NCBI GenBank assembly: GCA_031362405.1
Contig: JANLSO010000202.1
Location: 1 to 32,721 of the forward strand
Direction: 5' to 3'
DNA from: JANLSO01 sp031362405
Lineage (GTDB): Bacteria > Actinomycetota > Thermoleophilia > Miltoncostaeales > Miltoncostaeaceae
Length of the DNA: 32,721 nt
Shown: positions 1-6,228 of the stretch, piece by piece
How the letters are laid out: each line of letters begins with the position of its first letter
How positions within the stretch are numbered: position 1 is the first letter of the stretch
The notes under the pieces: model-generated
What the model was told of the DNA's origin: nothing
Databases searched by the model: none
What the model saw: the letters and a program-made list of their open reading frames with translations, nothing else
Position numbers and translations under genes: made by a program

Positions 1-545
1 AGCTGCGCAAGCCGCTGTTCGAGCTGCGCGGTGTCCGGGGTCGCCGGGGTAGCGGGTTCGGTCGGTGTCGTCGGCGGGGCGATGTCTGGCGTCCGAATCG
101 ACTTCGCGGTGACGGCGCGGCTGACGTCGACGCCCGGGAACAGGCCCAGAGGGGTGCCTCCGGCGATGCGCACCCTCACCGAGTTCACGTCGCGCACAGA
201 TGTCGCCGTGAGCACAAGCTGGCTGAGACGGGCGTTCAGCTCCTCGGCGACGTTGCCCTTCACGAACCGCGGGTCGAGGTCGACGGTGGCGACCGTTCCG
301 GCGATCGAGGCCGACCGGAGCGTCACCTGGGCCGGAACCTGCGTGCGCAGTCCCCGGGCGCGCTCCGCCCGCGTCGGCCCGGCAAGCAAGGCGGTGATCG
401 CGCTCTTCAGTGTGGTGCCCGGGCGCTCGACCGTAACGACCTGCTCACCCTCGAGGAACGAGACCGTCTGGGCTGACGCAACCGAGGCCGCGGCGAGGGC
501 ACCGAGGGCTGTCGCAATAACAGCGGGTAACAGGCGGCGGGGCAT
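1..545 (-). CDS. Secreted GerMN-domain protein (partial, C-terminus beyond window edge)
   Basis: The minus-strand frame is open from an ATG at 545 to the window edge (about 181 codons visible). The start MPRRLLPAVIATALGALAAA, ending in a SVASA cleavage-type site, is a typical Sec signal peptide with no lipobox. Residues about 30 to 140 match the GerMN pattern: a TTLKSAITALLAGPT segment, a basic linker, then a beta-rich part with VATVDLDPRFVKGN and NARLSQLVLTATSVRDV. After a Pro/Thr-rich linker (about 155 to 170) the frame begins QLEQRLAQ, which resembles the start of a peptidoglycan-binding domain, so the missing C-terminus may bind or modify cell wall; that part is inference. A GGAG lies 5 nt before the ATG. 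The gene diverges from the methyltransferase across about 87 bp. GerMN domains occur in spore-germination proteins and in many actinobacterial envelope proteins, so sporulation is not implied. Confidence 0.75.
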   Translation of the reverse strand, partial: MPRRLLPAVIATALGALAAASVASAQTVSFLEGEQVVTVERPGTTLKSAITALLAGPTRAERARGLRTQVPAQVTLRSASIAGTVATVDLDPRFVKGNVAEELNARLSQLVLTATSVRDVNSVRVRIAGGTPLGLFPGVDVSRAVTAKSIRTPDIAPPTTPTEPATPATPDTAQLEQRLAQ

Positions 546-620
546 TGGGCTCCGAGCTGGGTTGGCGATCGGCGCGGGCGGTACCCGCCCTTTCCGGGCG
601 CAAACATACTGACGAGGCGG

Positions 621-626
621 TATTCT
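621..626 (+). promoter_or_regulatory. Candidate -10 element (TATTCT) of a leaderless methyltransferase mRNA
   Basis: TATTCT ends 6 nt before the GTG at 633, so the transcript would begin at or next to the start codon. No Shine-Dalgarno is present before that GTG and no convincing -35 is visible. The same spacing recurs before other genes in this window. Confidence 0.5.
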
Positions 627-632
627 GCGCCA

Positions 633-1289
633 GTGACAACGGGTCGTGAGGAGTGGTCTTCGGCGGAGCACGCCGAGCGCTACTTGGGGCTGCGTGATTC
701 CCTGGGGCGACGCGGTGAAGGAGACGAGGTGCTCGAGGGGCTCATCCCCCTCGGCACGCGACGCATCCTCGATCTCGGAACGGGCGATGGGCACCTCGTC
801 GATCTGCTGCGCGTCCGACGCCCCCACGCGACGTTCGTCGCCCTCGATGCGTCGCCGCCGATGCTCGAGGCGGCCGCTCGGCGCTTCTCTTCGGAGGCGC
901 CTGTCGAATTGCGCGAGCACGATATGGCGCAGCGCCTGCCGGATATGGGGCGCTTCGACGCGATCGTTTCGGCATTTGCGATCCATCACTTGGCGGACTC
1001 GCGCAAGCGCGGGCTGCTCGACGAAGTGTTCGCGATCCTCAACTCCGGCGGGATCTACGCCAACCTCGAGCACGTCAGCTCGCCGACGCAGAGCCTTCAC
1101 GTGGAGTTCCTCGCCGAGATCGGTTTGAGTCCCGACGGGGGAGATGCCTCGAACCGCTGCATCGATGTCGAGACCCAGCTCGGGTGGATGCGCGACGTGG
1201 CCTGCGAGACGTCGACTGCCTGTGGAAGTGGCGGGAGATGGCGCTTCTCGTCGGCACGAAAGCCGGCACATCTGACAGCTAGCCGTTGA
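633..1289 (+). CDS. Class I SAM-dependent methyltransferase, frameshifted near its 3' end
   Basis: The GTG at 633 opens a 218-codon frame with a Rossmann-type methyltransferase core. The SAM-binding motif I is ILDLGTGDGHLVDLL (residues about 45 to 59), motif II is FVALDASPPML, and the later strand is FDAIVSAFAIHHL. The substrate cannot be told. The C-terminus as read (after MRDV, about residue 189) turns into a low-complexity Ser/Gly/Arg tail. Reading from 1199 in the next frame instead gives GLRDVDCLWKWREMALLVG and a TAG at 1280-1282, the conserved ending of this methyltransferase family. The parsimonious reading is one lost base near 1197-1200, by mutation or sequencing error. The core is complete, but the loss of the last helix and strand may impair folding. 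Expression is probably leaderless. Confidence 0.8.
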   Translation: MTTGREEWSSAEHAERYLGLRDSLGRRGEGDEVLEGLIPLGTRRILDLGTGDGHLVDLLRVRRPHATFVALDASPPMLEAAARRFSSEAPVELREHDMAQRLPDMGRFDAIVSAFAIHHLADSRKRGLLDEVFAILNSGGIYANLEHVSSPTQSLHVEFLAEIGLSPDGGDASNRCIDVETQLGWMRDVACETSTACGSGGRWRFSSARKPAHLTASR

Positions 1290-1357
1290 GGAAATCGCCG
1301 GTCGCGTCGATACCGCAATTGTCAGTGTGATGCACAACCGACACGGAGGTCGGAGAA

Positions 1358-1969
1358 ATGCGACGGATCCTCACGGCAACGGCACTTGCGGCGGTCGCGG
1401 GTCTCACCGCGGTAGGAGCGTCGGCATTCGCCGACGACGGCCCGGCGACCCCGCCGACCGTTCCGCCGGAATGCCAGTGGCCGGACTACCCCGATGTGGC
1501 CCCGACCCGTGAGGCGCTGCGCGAGCTTCCCCGGGAGTGCCATGACATCGGGCGCCCCGATGCACCGGGCCCGGGAGCAGAGGAAACGCCCGATCAGCCG
1601 TCGGTCGACGAGCCCGGTAGCGGGTTCGACGCCGCGTTCTTCACGCGTTTCTGGCGTGTGAGCGGTGAGGTCGTCGACGTCGAGAACATCGACAACGGCT
1701 GGGTCGTCGATTTCGACGTCAAGAAGCTGCTCAACCCGCCCAAGGACTTCCTCGATGAAGGTGACGAGGTCGCCGATCAGGGGGCGTTCCTCAAGCTGTC
1801 GAAGTCGGTGAAGATCACCGAAGACGGCAAGCGGATCGCGCCGTCCGATCTCGAGGCCGACGACGTGCTCGTGGTGAAGGGCAAGTTCCTTGACGACGGC
1901 AAGTGGCTCGAGGACGAAGACGGCACGCCGACGCCGACCATGCGCGTCAAGCGGATCTGGGTGAAGTAG
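1358..1969 (+). CDS. Secreted acidic protein with a possible OB-fold (DUF5666-like) domain
   Basis: This 203-residue protein starts at an ATG with GGAGGTCGGAG just upstream, so it appears to have a normal ribosome binding site, unlike many neighbours. It has a Sec signal peptide (MRRILTATALAAVAGLTAVG, cleavage near ASAFA) and no lipobox Cys. A Pro-rich mature N-terminus contains two Cys (in PECQW and RECHD). The C-terminal part, from about residue 100, has alternating strands such as VSGEVVDVEN, GWVVDFDVKK and DVLVVKGKF and ends in MRVKRIWVK, which resembles the OB-like DUF5666 fold. The mature protein is strongly acidic. I recognise no enzyme motif and assign no function; a small extracytoplasmic binding or structural protein is likely. 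Confidence 0.7.
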   Translation: MRRILTATALAAVAGLTAVGASAFADDGPATPPTVPPECQWPDYPDVAPTREALRELPRECHDIGRPDAPGPGAEETPDQPSVDEPGSGFDAAFFTRFWRVSGEVVDVENIDNGWVVDFDVKKLLNPPKDFLDEGDEVADQGAFLKLSKSVKITEDGKRIAPSDLEADDVLVVKGKFLDDGKWLEDEDGTPTPTMRVKRIWVK

Positions 1970-1988
1970 GGAAATCTCACGACCGCTC

Positions 1989-2288
1989 ATGCGGTTGGCC
2001 CCTGTGGTCGACAAATGGAGAAGCGGGCTCACCGACGAGCCTGCGCCAGCGGGAGCAGGGCCCATGGGGCTTCGCGCTCAAGACCGCTACAGTGGACTTC
2101 GTCGCCTTGTCATCGACGCGAAGAAGGCCCGCGCAAAGCGCCTGCAGTGGGTCGTGATGAATCCCGGCAGGCACGTCGTCGTCGCCATCGACAAGCGCGG
2201 CAATCGGACCCGCATGATGTTCACCGTGCGCCGTGGGGCGCCGACGACCCTCGCGACGCACGTACGCCCGAAAGGCCCCTTGCGGTAG
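1989..2288 (+). CDS. Short ORF of unknown function, possibly a gene remnant
   Basis: This 99-codon frame has convincing GC-rich third positions only from about 2064 on, in the stretch RRLVIDAKKARAKRLQW and PGRHVVVAIDKRGNRTRMM. Basic residues are frequent and there is no signal peptide or known domain. The first 25 codons look non-coding, so an internal ATG at 2064 may be the real start if it is a gene. A TACAGT hexamer at 2088-2093 has the leaderless spacing but no start codon follows it. It could be the tail of a truncated gene. Low confidence. Confidence 0.3.
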   Translation: MRLAPVVDKWRSGLTDEPAPAGAGPMGLRAQDRYSGLRRLVIDAKKARAKRLQWVVMNPGRHVVVAIDKRGNRTRMMFTVRRGAPTTLATHVRPKGPLR

Positions 2289-2412
2289 AGATCTCTCGGG
2301 GCCGATCTTCGCGTCCGGGAGTGACGAAGCTCACCCGTTCGGCCCCGTCCGGCGTTGCGGCTCGGTGATACGTAGAGTCCAGCGTCCGGGGAATCCACAA
2401 GGGGGCAGGTAC

Positions 2413-4668
2413 ATGGCGGACTTCGACGGCGACGTCGACGCGCAGGGCCAGTGGATGGCCAGCGAGCGTTTCAGCGAGATCACGCGGGTCTACACCCCGC
2501 GCCAGGTGGTCGAGCAGCAGGGCACGGTAGGCGCCGACTACACCGTCGCTCGCACCGCGGCCGAAGGCTTCTATGCGCGCCTGCGCCAACTATTCTCCGA
2601 GAACAAGTCGATCACGAGCTACGGCCCGTACTCTCCGGGTCAGGCCGTTGCCATGAAGCGTGCCGGTATCGAGGGCATCTACCTCGGTGGCTGGGCGACC
2701 TCTGCGAAGGGCTCAAAGGACGAGGATCCGGGCCCCGACCTTGCCAGCTACCCGCTGAGCCAGGTCCCCGATGAGGCTGCCGGCCTCGTGCGCGCGCTTT
2801 TGACGGCTGACCGCAACCAGCGTTTTCATCGCTCACGGATGAGCGAGGCCGACCAGAAGGCCACGCCTGAGGTCAACTTCAGCCCCTACATCATCGCCGA
2901 CGCCGATACCGGTCACGGTGGTGACGCCCATGTGCGCAACCTGATTCGACGCTTTGTCGAGGCCGGTGTGCCCGGGTACCACATCGAAGATCAGAAGCCC
3001 GGTGCCAAGAAGTGCGGCCACCAAGGCGGCAAGGTGCTGGTTCCCTCCGACGAGCAGCTCAAGCGTCTGTCGGCGGCCCGGTTCCAGCTCGATGTGATGC
3101 GCGTTCCGGGCATGATCGTCGCCCGTACCGACGCCGAAGCGGCGAACCTGCTCGACGGGTGCCGCGACGAACGCGACCAGCCGTTTGTGCTTGGCTCGAC
3201 GAACCCGTCGGTGCCGACGTACAAGGCCGCGTTCCTGGCCGTGATGCGTCGCTTCTACAACGCCGGCGTCACCGACATCAACGGCCACATGCTCTACGCG
3301 CTGCCCGAGCCCCAGTACGCCGAGGCCGAGGCGTGGCTCACCGAAACCGGCCTGTCCGCGGTGGTCGACGAGGCCGCAAAGACGTTCCTGGCGACACCCG
3401 GTTCCTCCCCGGAGGAAACCCTCGACGCCGCCGCCGACACGTTCCTGGCGGTCTGGGAGACCCAGTCGGGCCTTACCACCCTCGGCCAAGCGGTTGCCGA
3501 CATCATGGCGTTCCGCGCCGACGAGGGCATGACCGTCGAGATGTCGATCGACGAGTGGAAGTCGTTCGCCGCGACCGCATCGTGGTTCGAGGCCCGGGCC
3601 AAGGCCCGCCAGTTGGGCGTCGATGTGGTGTGGGATCCCGAGCACGCCACGACCCCCGAAGGCTATTACCAGGTTCAGGGCGGCATCCCGTACGCGATCG
3701 CCAAGTCGCTTGCGGCCGCCCCGTTTTCCGACCTGCTGTGGATGGAGACCAAGACCGCCGATCTGCACGATGCGAAGGAATTCGCCGACGCGATCCACGC
3801 GGTGTTCCCGAACATGATGCTCGCCTACAATCTGTCGCCGTCGTTCAACTGGGACACGACGGGAATGGGCGATGAGGAGATGCGCAACTTCCCGGCCGAG
3901 CTGGGCAAGATGGGCTTCGTCTTCAACTTCATGACCTACGGCGGCCACCAGATCGACGGCCTCGCCGCCGAGGAGTTCTCGAATTCGCTACGCGAGGACG
4001 GCATGTTGGCGCTCGCGCGCCTGCAGCGCCGCTTCCGTCTGGTCGAGTCGCCGTACCGCACCCCGCAGACTCTTGTCGGTGGGCCACGGGCCGACGCGGC
4101 TCTCATGGCCGTTTCGGGTCAGACGTCGACCACCAAGGCGATGGGGGAGGGCTCGACCCAGGCGCAGCACCTCGTCCAGACCGAAGTCCCCACCAAGGTG
4201 CTCGCCGGTTGGCTCGCCGAATGGACCACGCACCACGGCATTGCCGGTCCGCTGTCGGTGACCCTGCGTCCGCACACCCCGGGTTCCCAGCTCCTCGAGC
4301 TCGCCGTTATCGGTGATTCGCACGAGAAGCTGGCGAACATCGTGTTCAACACGATGAACGACCGCACCGGTCGCTCGATCCTGTCGGTGCGCGACCAGAA
4401 CACGTTCGATCTGACGCTGCGACGTAAGCGGCTGATGACGCTCCTGCACCTGTTCCTGATTCACCGGTACAAGGCCGCGTCGATCCACTACGTCACGCCG
4501 ACCGACGATAACCACCGCCAGAGCGAGAGCATGAAGAAGCTCGGGCTCTTCGAGGCAACCTACGACGAAGTCGGCGAGATCATCGTCGCCGACATCAACG
4601 CTTCGCAGGTCACCGCGCTGATCGCGCCCGGCAGCACCGAGCGCAACCACCTGATCACCAAGGTCTAG
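2413..4668 (+). CDS. aceA: Isocitrate lyase, long ICL2-type
   Basis: The product is 751 residues long. It cleaves isocitrate to glyoxylate and succinate in the glyoxylate shunt; long mycobacterial relatives also cleave methylisocitrate. The Mg-binding segment DADTGHGG is at residues 163-170 and the catalytic loop KKCGH, with its Cys at about 201, follows. The length far exceeds the roughly 430 residues of the short form and matches the mycobacterial ICL2 form, with an extra C-terminal domain (about 600-751, from LSVTLRPHTPGSQLLELAVI onward). In M. tuberculosis that domain binds acyl-CoA and gates activity; whether it does here is inference. The ATG is chosen because AGGGGGC lies about 8 nt upstream, and the open frame further upstream is non-coding in composition. 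A TAGAGT at 2373-2378 may be its -10. No malate synthase is adjacent. The gene stands alone and ends in a strong hairpin. Confidence 0.95.
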   Translation: MADFDGDVDAQGQWMASERFSEITRVYTPRQVVEQQGTVGADYTVARTAAEGFYARLRQLFSENKSITSYGPYSPGQAVAMKRAGIEGIYLGGWATSAKGSKDEDPGPDLASYPLSQVPDEAAGLVRALLTADRNQRFHRSRMSEADQKATPEVNFSPYIIADADTGHGGDAHVRNLIRRFVEAGVPGYHIEDQKPGAKKCGHQGGKVLVPSDEQLKRLSAARFQLDVMRVPGMIVARTDAEAANLLDGCRDERDQPFVLGSTNPSVPTYKAAFLAVMRRFYNAGVTDINGHMLYALPEPQYAEAEAWLTETGLSAVVDEAAKTFLATPGSSPEETLDAAADTFLAVWETQSGLTTLGQAVADIMAFRADEGMTVEMSIDEWKSFAATASWFEARAKARQLGVDVVWDPEHATTPEGYYQVQGGIPYAIAKSLAAAPFSDLLWMETKTADLHDAKEFADAIHAVFPNMMLAYNLSPSFNWDTTGMGDEEMRNFPAELGKMGFVFNFMTYGGHQIDGLAAEEFSNSLREDGMLALARLQRRFRLVESPYRTPQTLVGGPRADAALMAVSGQTSTTKAMGEGSTQAQHLVQTEVPTKVLAGWLAEWTTHHGIAGPLSVTLRPHTPGSQLLELAVIGDSHEKLANIVFNTMNDRTGRSILSVRDQNTFDLTLRRKRLMTLLHLFLIHRYKAASIHYVTPTDDNHRQSESMKKLGLFEATYDEVGEIIVADINASQVTALIAPGSTERNHLITKV

Positions 4669-4673
4669 ACCCG

Positions 4674-4720
4674 GACCTGTGATCCGGGCGACGCGCCCTG
4701 CGTCACCCGGATCACAGGTC
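4674..4720 (+). terminator. Perfect 15-bp hairpin terminator after isocitrate lyase
   Basis: GACCTGTGATCCGGG at 4674-4688 is matched exactly by its reverse complement at 4706-4720, and the 17-nt loop contains a further GACGC/GCGTC pairing. It begins 5 nt after the lyase stop codon. The T-run after it is poor, as is common in high-GC genomes. It could also terminate transcription coming from the minus-strand side. Confidence 0.8.
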
Positions 4721-4724
4721 TTGC

Positions 4725-5309
4725 CTATGGGAGCGGCCCACCAGAGACGCGCTCCTTCCGAGAGAGCACCCACCCATCGAAGTGTGGACACTGCGCTCGG
4801 ATCGTCGGGACGCCGACGCGCTCCAGAATCGCCGCCGAGTCGACGACCTTGCTAAAGCCCGGCCACGCGTTCTGGAGCCGCCGTGCGGGCGCGGTCTCGG
4901 GCGACTCGTCAATCGCCTCGGGCCCACCACAAGAGCGGGAGATGCGACCCAGAGCCGTGGCAAGGTCGGCCTGACCTGCATGATCAGCGAGCGCCTGCGG
5001 TGCCGCAAATAGGAGCGCCTCGAACTCGTGCGTGTCGCTAGGCAATCGAAAATAGTCCGGCATCGTCGATACGAAGAGCAAGTGGCTTGCGGCAAGGAGG
5101 CGTCTGAGGTCACCTTCGATCGTGCTCCATTTCGAGACGCCCCCTCCTCTCTTATGTCCTGCGGCGGTCCGGCTCGTCTGCAGGAGGATTGGCGTTAGCC
5201 GAAGGCCCCGTCGGCCTAAGTGCGGCCCAAGAACCCGATTGACGAATGCCTCCTCAGCCCGGATCGAGTCCCGGGTAGTGGGTGTAGGACCGCTGCCAGG
5301 TTGCTTCCA
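4725..5309 (-). pseudogene. DUF4276 (RloB/Toprim-like) gene remnant
   Basis: The minus-strand frame is open from about 5309 to a stop at 4725. It matches the DUF4276 family: EEAFVNRVLGPHLGRRGLRL, then TPILLQTSR, a GGGVSKWS segment, LLFVSTMPDYFRLP, HEFEALLFAAPQ, PETAPARRLQ and finally IRAQCPHFDGWVL. Two things are wrong. The acidic N-terminal strand (VEGxTE in relatives) is missing or scrambled and no good start codon precedes EEAFV. The roughly 50 residues that relatives carry between the YxLP and HEFEALLF motifs are also absent, so YFRLPSD runs straight into THEFEALLF. A TTG at 5081 could at most yield a 118-residue C-terminal piece. DUF4276 proteins are usually paired with AAA ATPases in putative defence modules, and the remnant of one lies immediately upstream. 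Confidence 0.75.
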
Positions 5310-5742
5310 TCACGACGGAGCCAACGGTTGTCACTGATCTCGCTTGGGTGCTTCGCGGGGGCGGCATCGCTCGTGTCATGAAAGTGAAATCTGCGCCAGG
5401 TCGAGATGGCGGTCTTGACCCAGAGCCCGACTTTGTCGTCGCCGGCGAGAAGAGATTCCTGGTGGCCCTGATGGTTTCGCGTCTAGGAACGAACGTGCTT
5501 GTCCTTCTCCCAAACCCACCACGACTCGTTCTCGAACAAGAGTCGGTCCAAGGACCGGAGCGTCGCGGAGTAGCCGTTCTTGACGGTTTCCTTGCCTCCG
5601 ATGAACGTCAGATCGATGCTCAAAGACTTGGTGTGGCGCTGCCCGTTGTGAAGGATGCGGTTCGTCCCGTCGGCGGCGGCGACTGCGGTCTGGAGCCGCC
5701 CTTCGACTATCTGACTGAGGAGGTCTCGGGCGACGAGGTGTC
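5286..5742 (-). pseudogene. AAA-family ATPase remnant (partner of the DUF4276 gene)
   Basis: On the minus strand, one frame reads through a single TAG (5483-5485). It gives HLVARDLLSQIVEGRLQTAV, DGTNRILHNGQRHTKSLSID, NGYSATLRSLDRLLFENE, then after the stop LLAGDDKVGLWVKTAISTWR, RFHFHDTSDAAP and DGSNLAAVLHPL. This is the middle of a RecF/AAA_21-type ATPase: the W-x-FHFHDTS and DG-NLAA-L motifs are characteristic. The N-terminal P-loop segment and the whole C-terminal half (signature and Walker B) are missing, and the sequence passes into the DUF4276 remnant near 5285, suggesting one deletion removed the end of this gene and the start of the next. It is non-functional as it stands. Confidence 0.7.
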
Positions 5743-5757
5743 ACCCGAATCGCGCGT

Positions 5758-6189
5758 TCAGCCTCCGCGGGTACGGATGAACGCTGTCAGACCAAAATTG
5801 GTCACGGGGGCAAGGCCCAGTCGCCGGTAGAAGCCCTCGGCGCCCTTCTCGGCGATGAGTACCTGGTGGTGGAAGGTCTCCAGTGGGTAGTGATCGAGGA
5901 TCGCCTCGGCCAGTCGTCGCCCGATGCCCTGTCGCTGCATGTCGGGGGCGACGAGAATGTCGGCGATGTAGACCGCGAACGCCTCATCCGACATTGCGCG
6001 CGCAAAGCCGACGAGGCGCTCGTCCTGGGTGGCGACGACCGCGAACGATGAGCACTCGATCGCTGTGCGCAGACGTTCGGGGTGGTTCGCATGCGTCCAT
6101 CCGTGGGCGGCGTAAAGGCCGAGGATCGCGGGAAAGTCGCCGCCGAGTTCGGCCGAACGGATCGTCACGGGCGGGCGCAGCGTGGTCAT
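5758..6189 (-). CDS. GNAT-family N-acetyltransferase
   Basis: The frame gives 143 residues from the ATG at 6189 (MTTLRPPVTIRSAELG). The acetyl-CoA binding motif is QRQGIGRRLAEAIL, following the strand VYIADILVAPDM; the C-terminal beta4-alpha4 region is HHQVLIAEKGAEGFYRRLGL. This is a compact single-domain GNAT protein; its substrate (amine, peptide N-terminus or antibiotic) cannot be deduced. It is divergent from leuS with 39 bp between starts, so the two probably share a promoter region. The frame stays open far upstream of 6189 opposite leuS, but that extension is antisense shadow and is not included. Confidence 0.88.
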   Translation of the reverse strand: MTTLRPPVTIRSAELGGDFPAILGLYAAHGWTHANHPERLRTAIECSSFAVVATQDERLVGFARAMSDEAFAVYIADILVAPDMQRQGIGRRLAEAILDHYPLETFHHQVLIAEKGAEGFYRRLGLAPVTNFGLTAFIRTRGG

Positions 6190-6213
6190 CGCCAGACACC
6201 CGACACGCAACGG

Positions 6214-6219
6214 TATGAT
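6214..6219 (+). promoter_or_regulatory. Candidate -10 element (TATGAT) for leuS
   Basis: TATGAT ends 9 nt before the leuS ATG, leaving an untranslated leader of at most a few nt. No Shine-Dalgarno is present, and no clear -35 hexamer is seen. Confidence 0.55.
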
Positions 6220-6228
6220 CCGCCGCCG

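Noticed and set aside
2833..3948. 371-codon minus-strand open frame opposite isocitrate lyase
   Set aside because: It lies antisense to the lyase catalytic domain and shows no known motif or start signal; high GC makes such frames common.
4674..4720. Protein-binding operator rather than terminator
   Set aside because: The inverted repeat directly follows a stop codon at the end of a monocistronic gene, which fits a terminator better.
5348..5830. 160-codon plus-strand frame across the decayed module
   Set aside because: The opposite strand carries recognisable ATPase motifs; this frame has none and overlaps the GNAT end.
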